The translations under genes were made by a program, and so were the position numbers. This document shows, piece after piece, positions 15,155 to 15,315 of a DNA stretch of 15,315 nt (within the stretch, counting starts at the first letter, position 1; the number at the start of each line of letters is the position of its first letter). The notes under the pieces are model-generated. The model saw nothing but the letters and a program-made list of their open reading frames with translations. It was not told where the DNA came from and made no database searches. Source of the stretch: Thioglobus_B sp964403565 (GTDB lineage: Bacteria > Pseudomonadota > Gammaproteobacteria > PS1 > Pseudothioglobaceae); the NCBI GenBank assembly GCA_964403565.1, contig CAYOFV010000025.1:1-15315 (forward strand). The letters run 5' to 3'.

Positions 15155-15315
15155 TTAAAAGCACCTGGCATAAAGATCAAGTAAAAACCATAGAAGACAT
15201 ATCTGGCGCACTAGCGTTTAATACTTGGCGCATAACTAAAAACCATTTAGAAGATTTAATAAACGAAGCTTTTGTTATTGAAAAAGCCCAAGTATTTGAT
15301 GTAATTAAAGAATAC
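15148..15315 (+). CDS. Uncharacterised conserved-looking protein (3'-truncated by window edge)
   Basis: An open frame of 56 codons runs from ATG 15148 to the window end without a stop. It begins MRVKSTWHKDQVKTIEDISG, continues with a segment reading ALAFNTWRITKNHLEDL, and then IEKAQVFDVIKEY. The composition is soluble and helical, with no signal peptide. From memory, the N-terminal pattern MRVKSxWH followed by a predicted helical AFxxWR segment recurs in hypothetical proteins of other gammaproteobacteria and proteobacteria. I cannot name a function. There is no Shine-Dalgarno, and the start lies within an inverted repeat. Codon use looks like that of the neighbours. Confidence 0.7.
   Translation, partial: MRVKSTWHKDQVKTIEDISGALAFNTWRITKNHLEDLINEAFVIEKAQVFDVIKEY

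Noticed and set aside
1..15315. Search for a mobile element, CRISPR array, toxin-antitoxin or defence system.
   Set aside because: Every gene but the last is a recognised core function, codon use is uniform by eye, and there are no transposase fragments, direct repeats or tRNA-flanked boundaries.

Overview
The window is an AT-rich stretch (about one third G+C by eye) of a gammaproteobacterial chromosome. It is packed with core genes: fifteen complete genes and one partial gene at each end, with almost no spacer DNA. Protein sequences and gene order (folC-cvpA-purF-metZ, fabA-fabB, yajC-secD-secF, pyrE divergent from an exonuclease III gene) are gammaproteobacterial. The low G+C and compact layout fit the SUP05/Thioglobus group of marine sulfur oxidisers and related bivalve symbionts. 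That placement is an inference from overall character, since no diagnostic sulfur or carbon gene lies here.

Left part (1-2427): the 3' end of alanine dehydrogenase (ald, +) runs into pyrE (-) with overlapping stop codons. pyrE is divergent, across 31 bp, from an exonuclease III gene (xthA) of the type whose inactive relative in Pseudomonas is Crc. Middle left (1660-8352, all +): xthA, trmB, fxsA, folC, cvpA, purF and metZ are overlapping or closely spaced and probably form one or two transcription units. They serve DNA repair, tRNA modification, folate polyglutamylation, the first step of purine synthesis and methionine synthesis. CvpA is unusually long and seems to carry a second copy of its C-terminal membrane half.

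Middle right (8381-10107, +): fabA-fabB, the anaerobic-type unsaturated fatty acid pair, is joined by a TAATG stop/start overlap. A 174-bp convergent spacer with AT-rich inverted repeats follows. Right part (10282-14712, all -): serS-yajC-secD-secF, read right to left, gives seryl-tRNA synthetase followed by the accessory subunits of the Sec translocon. An 84-bp divergent spacer separates serS from a small single-domain rhodanese (+). At the right edge an uncharacterised gene begins inside a perfect 10-bp inverted repeat.

I saw no RNA gene, insertion sequence, phage, CRISPR array or defence system, and no convincing undescribed multi-gene system. The points worth a second look are small: the enlarged CvpA, the catalytically intact Crc-type nuclease next to pyrE, several genes lacking a Shine-Dalgarno sequence but with a -10-like hexamer just before ATG, and the palindrome over the start of the last gene.
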